From positions 62,001-126,000 of the forward strand of contig JADWQK010001878.1 in NCBI GenBank assembly GCA_017933935.1: DNA of 64,000 nt. The letters run 5' to 3'. The translations under genes and the position numbers were made by a program. The notes beneath the pieces were generated by a model. The model did not search any database. It was not told where the DNA came from and worked only from the letters and a program-made list of their open reading frames with translations. The stretch comes from Sesamia nonagrioides (taxonomy: Eukaryota; Arthropoda; Insecta; Lepidoptera; Noctuidae). How positions within the stretch are numbered: the stretch's first letter is position 1; each line of letters starts with the position of its first letter. Positions 63,396 through 64,000 of the stretch are shown here, piece by piece.

Positions 63396-63600
63396 TTTTA
63401 TTATTTGTACTATTTTGGTGTTGAAGTGTATTTGTGGCGCATAATATTAACAAAAGTTAAATGACGAACTAAAAACTAGGTAGTTAACATACGACATCTC
63501 TTTTGACTTATGTATCGGCGTATAGTAATAAGTAGAGATATCCTATTTTACTATTTCGTAGCACGTGGATCGTAGCGCGTATAGCAACGGTTTCCCCGTA
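63396..63600. other. AT-rich, nothing recognised
   Basis: No feature seen. Confidence 0.4.
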
Positions 63601-64000
63601 TGAAGCTCCCAGTATTTCGTAGTAGCGACGTACATTTGCGTCGATGGCAGCGAATGGGTCATGAATTAGTGGATGAGGTCGTTAGTATAAATAGATTGGA
63701 TGTTTCATATATTAAGGGGACCTGGGAAGATTTTTTAATCTATCTAATTCTGCTACCGATCGACTGTCATGTGGATTTTTAAGTACCTAATTTATTATGA
63801 TCCAAGGCACTTATAAACAATCCCTCTATGGTTTTGACTCTACTGAGAGCGACATAGGCCTATCCTTTAGCAAACAATGACTTTCCTAGATCGATAACTG
63901 CTTTATCTAGAGTACAACCTTGTAATTTATGTACAGTACAACCCCAAGAAAGAATCAGCGGGAGAATTTTACTCTGAATTTGCCCAGACCCCCTCAAGCC
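63601..64000 (-). pseudogene. Helitron helicase C-terminus, broken, runs off the edge
   Basis: The minus strand from 64000 encodes SKILPLILSWGCTVHKLQGC, TLDKAVIDLGKSLFAKG, a TAG where Gln is expected, then AYVALSRVKTIEGLF-like text, a frameshift near 63790, and RSVAELDRLKNL at about 63730. This is the Pif1/SF1B helicase end of Helitron proteins (motifs V and VI with QG.TLDKAV and YVALSR). At least one stop and one frameshift. The rest lies outside the window. Confidence 0.8.

Overview
This is a piece of an insect nuclear genome, most likely from a moth or butterfly (Lepidoptera). It is AT-rich and packed with transposable elements. The assignment rests on the repeat families I recognise: R1-clade, RTE-clade and CR1/Jockey-type non-LTR retrotransposons, Helitron-like elements ending in CTAG before a T, mariners, a pogo-type element, and tRNA-derived SINEs. 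I cannot name the species. There are no bacterial features, no rRNA and no convincing functional tRNA gene. The very low host-gene content would fit a W chromosome or another repeat sink, but that is inference.

Host genes. Only one gene looks intact. It is a four-exon, plus-strand gene (coding exons 54497-54574, 59769-59927, 60729-60881 and 62068-62238) with a TATA box, a CAGT initiator, canonical splice sites and a poly(A) signal. It encodes a 186-residue secreted protein that I assign to the DUF1091/DM8 family, an ML-like, probably lipid-binding fold. A second member lies on the minus strand at 8064-11114 and is dead: a conserved Cys codon has become TGA and the last exon has lost 2 nt. The ~43 kb between them is almost entirely mobile DNA, and so are the introns of both genes.

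Layout. 0.6-7.4 kb: Helitron-like, R1, RTE and SINE fragments, a ~130-bp tandem array, and a 1.9-kb unclassified element inserted at GTAC. 8-11 kb: the DUF1091 pseudogene, whose intron holds terminal-inverted-repeat elements nested three deep. 12.3-38.1 kb: a large direct tandem duplication (copy 1 about 12.3-24.06 kb, copy 2 about 24.6-38.1 kb). The two copies act as empty-site controls for each other and date many insertions: GTAC element, CR1-like LINE, foldback element, two LINE 3' ends, RTE fragment and pogo element. 39-52 kb: a cluster of a SINE-like repeat that borrows the 3' tail of the CR1-like LINE, plus R1, RTE and Helitron pieces and a TA-flanked MITE. 53.6-54.1 kb: a Ty1/copia RNase H remnant. 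54.4-62.3 kb: the DUF1091 gene with mariner, SINE, Helitron-like and LINE insertions in its introns. 63.6-64 kb: a Helitron helicase pseudogene running off the right edge.

How the parts work together. Two separate parasite-host retroposon pairs are visible. A tRNA-derived SINE shares its last ~65 bp, including a GAT-repeat tail, with the RTE LINE, and the second SINE-like repeat shares ~95 bp with the CR1-like LINE. Most other entries are 5'-truncated retrotransposons or non-autonomous DNA transposons. Coordinates of degenerate repeats are estimates good to roughly 10-30 bp.
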